Shown here: positions 54,684-64,000 of the stretch, piece after piece
How positions within the stretch are numbered: the stretch's first letter is position 1
How the letters are laid out: the number at the start of each line of letters is the position of its first letter
NCBI RefSeq assembly: GCF_041260155.1
Contig: NC_091931.1
Location: forward strand, 33,369,541-33,433,540
From: Ptychodera flava
Lineage: Eukaryota > Hemichordata > Enteropneusta > Ptychoderidae
Direction: 5' to 3'
Length of the DNA: 64,000 nt
The notes under the pieces: generated by a model
The model's database searches: none
What the model saw: the letters and a program-made list of their open reading frames with translations, nothing else
Told to the model about the DNA's origin: nothing
Made by a program: the position numbers and the translations under genes

Positions 54684-56745
54684 TGGTAAAGTTAAATTAT
54701 TTTAACTGATTTTAAATGCAGGGCAGCTGGATTCAATGTCAGAGATCATGGGTATGCCACAGATGTGATATGCTGTTTGGTCACGCTGCATTTTGCATAA
54801 TATATGGGAACAGAAGTTTCTTGTGGGGAGTTTTTACAAAATATTTTAGTGTGCTGCTCCTGGCACTTCCCTCGAATTGACTACAGTCATGAATTAAACG
54901 AACTTCACTAGAATCAGGTTTTGGGATAGCGCCAAGGGCACTAACAATAGTTGGCTTAATCTCTGTGATAACATAATGACCATAATGACATTCAGCAATT
55001 TCAGCCAAAATCTGTTTTTCAACTTGGGCTCTAGAGTGGACAGTGGCCGATTTATAATTTTTCATATAAGCCGGGCGATAACTAGTACCCTTGTTAGTAA
55101 TATTAAAACCCTCTTTGATGCCTGCCAAGAGGAAATCTTTGTCACAATCATTTTGAAGTTCAGTGGCCCAGATATGATAATTTAAACCCGACGAGTAAGG
55201 ATTGAAAAAGGGGGTTGTATTTAAACATGGTTCTGGCTGCCTTAGTTTTTTGAATGCTCAAACTTTGGGTGAGGCTTACGACTATTGTTTTCCATGCAGA
55301 CGTGCGCATAAGTACATCTTGTTCCCCATTTACAGTCGCCCTTGTAACCTCCATAAATGTAATAATCTCAACAAATGTAATATCAACCACAATTGTAATA
55401 AAATCAACCACAAATGTAATAAAACAGTCAACCATTAATGTAACAACCTGCAATCACAAATGTAATAAACAAATTAACCATAAATGTAATAAAACTCAAC
55501 CATAAATGTAATAAACTTGAACTTGCATATGTGATCATTTGTTTATCAATGCCCTGAGTAAATAATAACTTTAATAAGAACAGTGTAATGTTATCGCATA
55601 CTTTCCTGAAATTAGGTTTCCTTTCCGAAACAAAGAATAGAATACTTTGAGAACACTGTTTGAAAACGGCGAGGTACCGATCAAACGGAAGTGGAACAGC
55701 ACCTCTAGACACTGATAATTACATATTAAGGAAGCGTCAAAATAACTCTTCAACCAGTGATACCACACAAAGTTTATGACAGATGACTCAGAACAACTAA
55801 CAGAGAAATATACAACTTTATAACAGAAACTTACGACACAAAACATGTTGACGAGAACATATATCCATATAGCCTGTATTGCTGGTCATACAAGACTACT
55901 GACACTCATGTATACCTGATTGCAAGTTGAGAAATTTTATCCGTATAAGACAAGTAATTAAGCAGAGAATTTCAATTCAGAGAACCCTGACGTATTAACT
56001 CGTACATGATACGTGCATTAGCATCAATCCACTGTGTGGGCGTTACATTTTCAATGCGAGGTTTTCTTGATGCTGATTCTAAAATTAGCTCCCCGTTCTC
56101 ACTGGTACTACTAATCTGCTTTTCTCTAACATAAGAATTAATGGTTTTCGGTAAAAAATCTACAATGTTCATGTATTTCTCACCTTTACTATTATTGCGA
56201 GTTTGTATATATATACGGCGTTGGGCCAGAGGTTCAACCTTCATTTGGGCAATGTCGCAGTCTTATATAAGTTCTACTGCTGGTAAGCAAGTAAAACCAG
56301 AATTCGCAAGTAAAGTCACAGTAGAAGATGATACATAATTCTTCGTTGCCAATTGTTGCAGCTCTGCGTCAACCATACACGTAAGACTATCGTCATTTGG
56401 TCCGCTCTTTGAAATTGGCGCAGCCGGAGTTGTAAGAAATAACGCTGAAGGAGTCCCTAAACTTTTTGGCGTGTTCATGGCTTTCCACGTAGAAAAAATG
56501 CTGGTTAAACAGGGGAGAAAAAGAGTCAAAACTGCCAATGTCCGAGGTATATGACTCACCCTCAACGACAGGTTTCCGTGCACTCTGTACAGTTCGCGAA
56601 ACAGGAACCGTACGTAGTAATACACAATATTCGGCTGGTTAGTAGTCAGAGCATATCACATCTGTGGCATACCGGTACCATGATCTCTGACATTGAATCC
56701 AGCTGCCCTGCATTTAAAATCAGTTAAAAGAATTTAACTTTACCA
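54684..56745 (-). mobile_element. Broken retroelement fossil with inverted end repeats (DIRS-like)
   Basis: About 2.06 kb bounded by inverted repeats of about 92 bp (54684-54774 and 56650-56745) that share CAGCTGGATTCAATGTCAGA and its inverse. The minus strand contains a reverse-transcriptase-like piece at 54781-55128 with PKPDSSEVRLIHDCS, the RT fingers signature seen in DIRS and related elements. An upstream piece at 55972-56244 contains TPTQWIDANARIMYEL. It is broken, with several breaks, and no recombinase is visible. DIRS elements are known to carry inverted terminal repeats. The close match of the two ends suggests moderate age. It sits inside element D. Confidence 0.55.
55340..55515. 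repeat. Degenerate AAATGTAATAA(A)-CAACCA tandem repeat
   Basis: About eight or nine copies of AAATGTAATAA are separated by CTCAACCA-like spacers of 5-14 bases. Unit length varies between about 16 and 25 bp. It is nested in the retroelement fossil. Confidence 0.85.
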
Positions 56746-57075
56746 AAATGTTGCATTTGGATTTCCCTAACATCGCCAAAAATGCCAAGATATAAGGTCA
56801 TAAAGAGGTCAAATAGCCAACTTATAGGCCTTGGGTACCCACCGCTCCTCTTGGGGAAGCCAAGTGCGCAACAACGGTAAAAGTGCTCGATCAAGGACAT
56901 GCTCCCTGGTGGAATACCCTGGCCACAACTGAATATCATAATGCTACCTGAGGGCTGAGGATATTTTACTATAGGCCCATAGTATATACACATATTTTAT
57001 ATTTATTTGAAGAGTTACTAAGTATAATACAAAAAGTACATTTATGAATTTCTCCTTTTGCGGCTAATTGACATG

Positions 57076-57411
57076 TTAAAACAACGCTTACAGGCAAGCC
57101 TTGCCACTTCGATGCCTGGTATGCATGTTTTTTTACACACACTAAACGTAATAGTGTGTCTGACTTTAATTTGGATATGTGAGTCAATAGTTATCTGGTT
57201 GTAAAGACATTAATTTGCACCCCACACTGGTGATAGTAATGTTTCTCAAGGCTTACATGTAAGATATATTTCGGTGTCGCTTTTCTGTTGTTTATCCTGT
57301 AAAAACAATCCAGTCATTAGGTTCCTTCCAATTAATGATATGAAAACGTTTAGTGTGTGTAAAAAAATGTGCATACCAGGCATCGAAGTGGCAAGGCTTG
57401 CCTGTAAGCGT
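57076..57411. repeat. 69-bp-arm inverted repeat with about 200-bp spacer
   Basis: The left arm (about 57076-57147) and right arm (about 57344-57411) are reverse complements with very few differences. They share CAGGCAAGCCTTGCCACTTC and TACACACACTAAACGT. The arms lie inside element D, to the right of the retroelement fossil. This could be a separate small MITE. Confidence 0.9.
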
Positions 57412-57942
57412 TGTATATTCCAACCTTTGTGTTTATTTATCCAGATAAGTTTATTTTTTACATCTCTTTCCTGAAAACTGGTCAGATATCGATAGTAGTG
57501 CTATGCAACAGCACAAGGGGACCTTTCAATGTATGCCAGGTTTCAGTTTAACACCTAATCATTGCCTTACCTCAGCAAAGGCTGATGGGAATTGTTCATT
57601 TGGCCGCAGCGACCTCAATGTACAAGAAGACAAGCCTGTATAGAGTTGCCAAGGCAAGATGTTCACATGACAGATAATAGATATACTTTTATTCAGATTT
57701 ACTGTGAAAAGACTTCAGAGAATGAAATCATGCAGAGCTTCATTTTTGTTTCCCAGAACATTTTTGAACATTGAAACTGCTTTTTGACGGAAAAAATGGA
57801 TACTTATGAAAATTAAGTGACCCCCTCTTCTGTTCTGTTTGAAAATACATAACCCCCGTTGCATGCAGTTTTCAAATTTAAGGTGACCCTCCGGGGGATT
57901 TTGCCGGCCCACCTACTACCGTAATAACTGAACGCACCCTAA

Positions 57943-60218
57943 AGATAACTACTTTATCAATGTAGACAATATGGCGTCGCACAGTAGTGGTGAGGCACAA
58001 CAATAATGCCATGGCGAGAGACAGGAGTGGTGTCAGCGTGACTTCCAGGGATCTCTGATTGGAATAATGGTCTCTATGGAGTACATCAGTCTCATTTAAG
58101 GAGAGCCTGTGTGATAAATCGGCTTTACGGTCAAGCTAGCTAAATGTGCATCATGATTACCCCGTATTACTTGATAAGCACTTCGTATTACTCATCCCCT
58201 AAATTGTCGTCGAAATCTCGTGTTTCATTATTTCAATTTACACAGAATGCAGAAAGGACCTATTTTACGAGGTCCTGCGTCAGCAACTACGCGTACGCAC
58301 GAACAAACTGGTTGCGCGGTAACCGATGGCACTGTAAAATAGTATTTACCCTGCAGAAAAAACTGACTCCAACACAACAATCTATCTTTAGGATCTTGCT
58401 AAAAGCCTTGTCAAAACATTTTAAAATATTTGTTGACAGAGTTATAGGAATAAAATGAAATCCATCCATCAAATGTCAACTCTGCTAGACTAAGGGTACA
58501 CGTAAACATAATTACATACGTTCTGAAGTTTGTGTAAGCTGGCAGACACGTATCAGTCAACGGACACATAGAAATGAGAAACACGCCAGGTGTGAAGGTT
58601 GTCTCGCCTGTCAGTATTATTGCATCTCTAAATTTAGCCTTGCTTATGTTCAAATATCCATTTGCCTTTGAGTATTCGTGTTCCTGTTTGTAAATTATAG
58701 TTTGTTGTTCCACTCCTTAGGTCATATCGGAATACCGTGTATTCACCTTGTCAATGCAGCCTCTGTACACGTGGAGGGTCCTGATGTTGTTGTTTACAGA
58801 TGAATTTTAGTCCAGATTAGAATTCATTTTGAAACAATGACAAGTCAGAGGCTGTACACAACTTGAACGCACTGTGTTTGTAAGGCGGGAATAGTGCAAA
58901 ATTTTAGGGAGAAGAAGAAAAGTGTACTCGCATGTTTATCAACGATAACATATTTATAAAAAATGAGGATATTAAACTTTATCACTCCTGATGCGTGAAG
59001 AGAATATCAAAAATATACCCATCAGAATCCTATATACAGTGGATATTGCATATTTTTAAATTCAACAAGAAGAGCTAGGGACATACCAATGCATGCAAAG
59101 AATATGAATGAATTATAGAAGTAATTGATACCCTTTTGGAAAAATCGAAGTGAAAGACAATTGTCAATAGAAATCAAATGATTTTTTAAGTGCTTAAAAG
59201 GCCGAGTGATATATCGTTTACTTCAAGTGATCCTTGATGTTAGACCAAATAGAAAAAGTGTGTTTCCAGTAATACGCCTGCGAAAATTATGGCAGGTAGG
59301 TAGGTTGGAAAACTTTTTTTATTTCTCTTTTTGTTGGCTGGGACCCGATATATACGATAAAATGTTGAGAATTAACTCAATTTGTTTTTGAAAATGAGAA
59401 AAAAATGTCAAGGGTCGGTGTGCTTGTCTTGGGTACGTCGGGTTACTGTGACATACATATTTTATTTGCCCTTATACATAGAGGGAAGAAAAGAAACGAA
59501 TCGGCGGCTTAATTATTTAACTCATTCAAAAAAGGTATAGAATGGTGTAGACTCATTATTGTGTAATTACGCCATATTAATTTACAGTTAAAATGTCAAC
59601 AGAATGATTTCTGTGTTCTGTTGGTACACGGGGACAGCTGACATGGCAGTGTCAAGAGCGGCGGCACCACAGAATCATAGAAGAGTACAATGTCAGGACC
59701 ATTGAACTTTCCTTCGTAAAATTAATCCGAGTCCGGTCCGGTAAACACATCCTTATTTAAAATAACATCTAGGATTTAAATACCGGTATGAGTGGTCATT
59801 TTAAGGAGAAAAAGCTATCTAACGCTTCTTTTATGTGTTTTTGAAACATATTTCCTCGATCTTGTTGAGTCTGAAGGTTAGAAGAAAGGTTCATTTGTCA
59901 AAGAAAAATGGCAGTTATAGGTTATAGATTAGGGCTTGTAGGTTGCACAATATCCGTGAAAATTTCGTCACTAGTAGCGACCCAGTAGACTACCACTCCA
60001 TCATGCTTGCGCTTGAATCGTAAGCAAACAGTGACCTATTATATTGGACGCGATACATAAATCAACTCGGTTTGATAACACTGTTCTTCACTTGATTGCA
60101 CCCTAATGCTGAGTGGCCACATTAAATACAGGTTATCACGTTCTCCTCAACGCTGGGACCATACGGCCACGAATCCCGCTCCGTACAGTGTAGCTAACAG
60201 GAACCCTCTCAGAATACT
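57943..60218. other. Intergenic sequence upstream of ADA2
   Basis: No recognisable exon. The promoter of the ADA2-like gene should lie in the last few hundred bases. Short open frames here lack domain or splice support. Confidence 0.4.
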
Positions 60219-63200
60219 ATGGCCTTTCTCGCCAAATTTCTGCTGTTGGCCGCTCTGTTCATAGACGTTGCCACCTGCACCTCCAAGGAGGCCTACCTCA
60301 CTGTACGAGAGCAGGTCCTGGCGAAAGACGCGTCCTCCGCGACCGGATGGGACCAAACGTTGGAAGGCAAAGAGTGGGCTGTCAACGATGTCCTGATGAG
60401 GTTTAAGGGCGAGGATATCGCCAAGGGACGGAATACTAGTGTCTTCCCACCGGCTACCCATTTCTTTCTCGCAAAAGAGGATATCGAGAAGAGCGAGGTG
60501 TTCAAAATCATCAAAATGATGCCAAAAGGTAAGGAAATGGCCATTATTAATGGAGGGGGGGGGCGGAAGAGAAAATGTTGTACTGGCTTTATTTTTCACA
60601 CCCCCACGACGTTAGCCAAAATTTGAGCTTAAAAGCTATACACACGTGTATGGAATTACCCGCTCTATATTTTATTCAAACATAAATCCACTTACATGAG
60701 TATGGTGACTTGTAAAGTGCATTTGTATACAAAACACGATTGGAACTAATTTGGGATAATTGGATGGTGATGTAATATCGATTTAATCTACAAATGTAAT
60801 CTCATCTGCTTTGTTTTTCATATTGCACACTTATTTTTAAGAGTAATTTGCAATATTGCAACATTCAGGTATACGGCACCTAACACTTTTGAGAAATTTG
60901 CAAAATATATTAATACAATTATCCCAAATTAGTTCCAATTGTGTTACAAGAAAATGTGATCACTGAAATTCACCCAAAATATCATTTCACTGTATGTGGT
61001 GGTCTATTGTGCAAAGTATGTACAATGTTGTCCCCAAACAAAACTAGATATAGCTATACATTTATATATTTGATAATTGATATGAATGTACTTCACACAA
61101 GGATCTGAAGGATATGGTGATAAGAAGTGTATATGTGAACAAGTTTCACTATACACATTTGTATATGGCGTAAACTTTGGACAATGTTTGTCCGACACAA
61201 AACTGGCAATGTATTTGAAAACTGATATAAATGTACTCACAAGAAATGTGATTTTGGAATTTATCATTACCACATACACCTTGATACTCAGCATTACAAT
61301 GATCAGAAGCACAAACTGTAAATGATCATCAGTCATTGAAACAAAGCTATTTCATTGGATAACCGGTGATAACCGATTTATGAAAGATTTGTTTTCGGTA
61401 TGATTTGCATTGACTGAAAAGTTGGAGGCACCCCTTATGGTACTCTAGAATTTTCAAGGCCTCCCTTGAACACTCTGTTTTATGTACCACCCCCCCCATT
61501 TTATTTTCCGCCCCCCTCGTTCTCAGCCCAATATGCATGGGGGATGCTTCCTGCGACACCTTTCGTGTTTCATGGACAACGGAGTTCCACAGCCACGTTG
61601 AAGTAATGATTTTTTCGCAAACCGCGAAGTACTTGCTAGATGCCACATCGAGGTGACAGAAGCTGGGTCAAATTGGCGTGGTGTCTTTGTTAATATTTGA
61701 CAACACTCAAAGGGATGATTGTCCCCACACCCTCTTCAGCGATACTACTACAGATATGATTTACTGTTTGGGAATGGCCATGTTATTTACTTGAAAGAGA
61801 GAACAAAAACAAATGTACTCTATATAGCGACATCTCTGCTTGTCATTTTGATTCACAGATTATGTAGAGTTTTAACGATAGGATAGTTGGATGTTGATGT
61901 ATAGTTGTATTACACGCACTTCTGTTTCATTGTAGGCATTCAATGCAACGTACTTTGAACCTATACTTTCGTGCATTAATTTGCCGTGATAAACGGACGG
62001 TGCTATCTTATAAGGCCAATGTCTTGTCGCTGCATGGTGTATCAATGTAGTATAGTATTAGTCTGATCACATGGTTTCACACGTGGCACCAAAACCACGT
62101 TGCACCACATCATCTCATCGCGTACCATTTCGCACCAGAACAACCTCGTACCAAAACCTCCAAGAGTTACGTCACCACAAAACGTTTCAGCCCCCCCCCC
62201 TCGAAAAAAAACCCGCCAATTCGCCTTAAACAATCGCCAATTGGCAAAGCTGAAAAATAAAATAACCAACCACTGCCCTCGAAGTTTTCATCATCTATCT
62301 ATCATCCCACGACTTACTTAGTCTTGAAAGTGTACACATTTTGAGAAATGGCATTCAGCAATTCCGCGCAAGGCTCTACTACAGCCTGTGTATGTCAACT
62401 AAACTGTGCATTTCTGTATCATTGACAAATGACTTTAGGGTTTGGACTCTAATTCAATTATCAACAACAGCGATCACATATACAGGCTTTGTTGACAGAC
62501 TGAATATTGTGTGTTTCAGCATACTGTGGGAGAGGCAGCAAGAAACTGTATTTGATACATTGCATAGAAATATTGAAAAAATTACGACAGTTGCAGCTTC
62601 TGTCCCGTTACAAGGTCTACTTGTCGTTTTTCTTATGAAAACTCAATGGCAGTATTATCCTATTTTAGATTTTTTCGAACTAAAAGTCATAAAGTGCGAT
62701 AAAATGCTTCCAGATTTTGTTTAAATATCATTCACATTAGACCTGCTTGCTGACATAAAAATATGACAAATTTCTTATTGAATTACCTACCAAACTATGG
62801 AATCTGAAAATGTAATAACAAATAGGCAACCAACCACATCCACCTTTATACGCAGAGCATAAGCCTTATGTTCCCCTTTTCTACCGCCAGATTTTACAAA
62901 TCCCCCTGAATTCCTCCAGCCCCTCTCCAGTATTTGTAAATTCTCGCAGTGAGTTTCTTTTTCTCAAATAATCTGAAGAACAGATTAACGTAGGAAAAAC
63001 ATTCTGAACATTCTCAAAATTGTTCTTGCAGGCAGCAATCTCCACGGACACGACACGGCTCTGGCAGACATCGACTGGTTGGTCAAAAACGCCACCTACC
63101 GGCCGCACTGCTACATGTGCCTCGTCGACCTTCGTGATACCATTCACTTTCGGTTTTCCGAAAGTCCACTGAACGACACTAGTGAGTGTGAGTGGAAATT

Positions 63201-63255
63201 GGTGGAGACTGAAAGAGAGAATTCCGACGACGTTGAAGAATTCGATCAAATGCAA
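60219..63255 (+). CDS. ADA2: Adenosine deaminase 2 / ADGF-like, first two coding exons (partial)
   Basis: This is a secreted enzyme that deaminates extracellular adenosine to inosine. Exon 1 is 60219-60528 and exon 2 is 63032-63255, joined in phase 1. The start ATG has A at -3 and G at +4. Residues 1-20 are a signal peptide (AKFLLLAALFIDVATC). Next comes the N-terminal dimerisation helix region, then SVFPPATHFFLAKEDIEKS and KIIKMMPKG, then NLHGHDTA, which carries the HxHD zinc-binding motif of the deaminase fold. DWLVKNATYRPHCYMC and the later Cys in SEC match the putative receptor-binding insert and its cysteine pair. Exon 2 ends at a GT after EEFDQMQ, matching TEFD in human ADA2. The catalytic barrel's remaining exons are not in the last 745 bp, so the gene continues past the window. 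Assignment to the ADA2/ADGF family is firm; which paralogue is not known. Confidence 0.92.
60734..60944. mobile_element. 211-bp MITE, complete copy (ADA2 intron 1)
   Basis: Inverted ends ACACGATTGGAACTAATTTG... and the inverse TTAGTTCCAATTGTGT, flanked by TACAAA (60728-60733) and TACAAG (60945-60950), a 6-bp duplication with one difference. It is the same family as the LINE-interrupted copy at 1084-3011 and serves as its unsplit reference. Confidence 0.88.
60951..63031. other. Remainder of ADA2 intron 1
   Basis: Contains C-rich runs (61487-61515 and 62190-62203), a short stretch with repeated CGCACCA/CGTACCA-like words (62080-62160), and a 127-codon open frame at 62341-62724 that I do not recognise and do not regard as a gene. 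I see nothing else. Confidence 0.4.
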
Positions 63256-64000
63256 GTATCTCCAGACATGTGTATCGTAGATACGCTTACCAGGGGTAAA
63301 ACAATAAATTCAAAGAAAAGACCTTACACTAAACCACAGAGGAACATAGACAGAGTGGCAACACTTGCATGCCTTTGTTCCATGGGTGTCTCGGTAGACT
63401 ATTGCTTTTCATATTAAAATGAGCTTCAAAGGTGTTAAACTTTTTGGAGGCTTTGTTTGTGGTTGATAATTACACGAGATTATGCGAAAAATACGACGAG
63501 ATGGCATCGTACCGCCAGTCGCGTAGCAACCATAGTTACTTTGTGAGCTCTCAGGCCAGAAACACTGCTTCACGCCAATCAAAACATAACACGCCAGCAG
63601 TTTCATAAACATGTCCTTCCTTGACGCATGTGTAAAAGACGGCATGACTGACCGTAAACCATTGAGTAAAACCAGAGAGTATCGATAAAAGACTTTCAAA
63701 TTTGGTTCAATCATACTCATTATATATTCATAAAAATATGAGAGGAATTTTTAAAACGGTAAAACTCACTTTCCTGAAGCTCAAAACACTCCCGTTTTCG
63801 CCAGCACGTCAAATCCGCTCAGCACCACACAACAACAACAACACAAACTTTGCCGAACATACTTTCGCTTAACCATTGGCGAAAATCCGAAAATTACCGA
63901 AGGATTCATGGTCGGCACTCTTCGGAAAAGAGAGGCGAGAGCAACCTGAGGCGAGGCGAACATGGATGGGTTACGTAACCGCTTCACGCCTTAAACAATA
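63256..64000. other. Start of ADA2 intron 2
   Basis: No further ADA2 exon is recognisable before the window ends. Short frames on either strand have no family features. Confidence 0.45.

Larger units (their letters stand above)
53954..57939. mobile_element. Harbinger-like element D, composite
   Basis: 3986 bp with inverted ends GGGAGCGTTCAGTTATTATG (left) and the inverse of GGGTGCGTTCAGTTATTACG (right), flanked by TAA on both sides (53951-53953 and 57940-57942). The matches GCCGGCAAA (left) and TTTTGCCGGCCC (right) extend the ends. Its ends are close relatives of element B, and both have GATGACCC or GTGACCC motifs inside the termini. The interior holds a minus-strand open frame (54006-54638), an inverted-repeat-bounded retroelement fossil (54684-56745), a short tandem repeat and a hairpin. 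Confidence 0.8.

Noticed and set aside
55340-55515. CRISPR-like array
   Set aside because: Repeat units are too short and variable, spacers are not unique, and the genome is eukaryotic.
60147-60599. Minus-strand 150-codon frame over ADA2 exon 1
   Set aside because: Antisense shadow of the ADA2 signal-peptide exon.
62341-62724. 127-codon open frame in ADA2 intron 1
   Set aside because: No recognisable motif and no splice sites that would join it in frame with ADA2.

Overview
The window is metazoan nuclear DNA. It is AT-rich, the genes have long GT-AG introns, and transposable elements are dense in the introns and between genes. The genes found (PFAS, a METTL24-like methyltransferase, ADA2/ADGF) and the mix of CR1/L2-like LINEs, Harbinger-like, piggyBac-like and hAT-like non-autonomous elements, and a DIRS-like retroelement fossil fit a marine invertebrate deuterostome. 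A hemichordate or echinoderm is my guess; the sequence alone does not settle it.

Four host genes are supported, all on the + strand. (1) 8470-25777: a complete PFAS (FGAM synthase) gene with 23 coding exons, 1354 residues and consistent intron phases. (2) 32480-33562: an intronless 360-residue multi-pass membrane protein whose topology and second extracellular loop resemble connexins. (3) 40822-49410: a 9-exon, 513-residue type II membrane protein in which a degenerate METTL24-type domain is followed by a well-conserved one; the two halves share intron phases. (4) 60219-63255: the first two coding exons of a secreted adenosine deaminase 2 (ADA2/ADGF), which continues beyond the window.

Other regions. 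1-8.4 kb holds a 211-bp-type MITE split by a LINE, a TTAA-flanked MITE, a long-arm foldback element and a dispersed 'GAGGCGC' MITE. PFAS introns carry a further copy of that MITE, a piggyBac-like MITE, a 5'-truncated antisense LINE and a hAT-like 'CCTGGAAAA' element. 29.3-31.95 kb is a Harbinger-like element with G-tract triplets near both ends. 33.6-40.8 kb is gene-poor and has three long (AT)n arrays. 46.5-47.5 kb is a smaller Harbinger-like element with hairpin minisatellites inside a METTL24-like intron. 50.2-57.95 kb is a transposon nest: a near-perfect 66-bp-arm palindrome, then two adjacent Harbinger-like elements, one carrying an inverted-repeat-bounded broken retroelement fossil.

No operon-like organisation is present. 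PFAS (de novo purine synthesis) and ADA2 (extracellular adenosine breakdown) both concern purines, but they are 35 kb apart and I treat this as coincidence. The most noteworthy observations are the pseudo-methyltransferase/methyltransferase fusion with a leftover splice acceptor in one intron, the connexin-like intronless gene, and the family of G-tract-bearing Harbinger-like elements.
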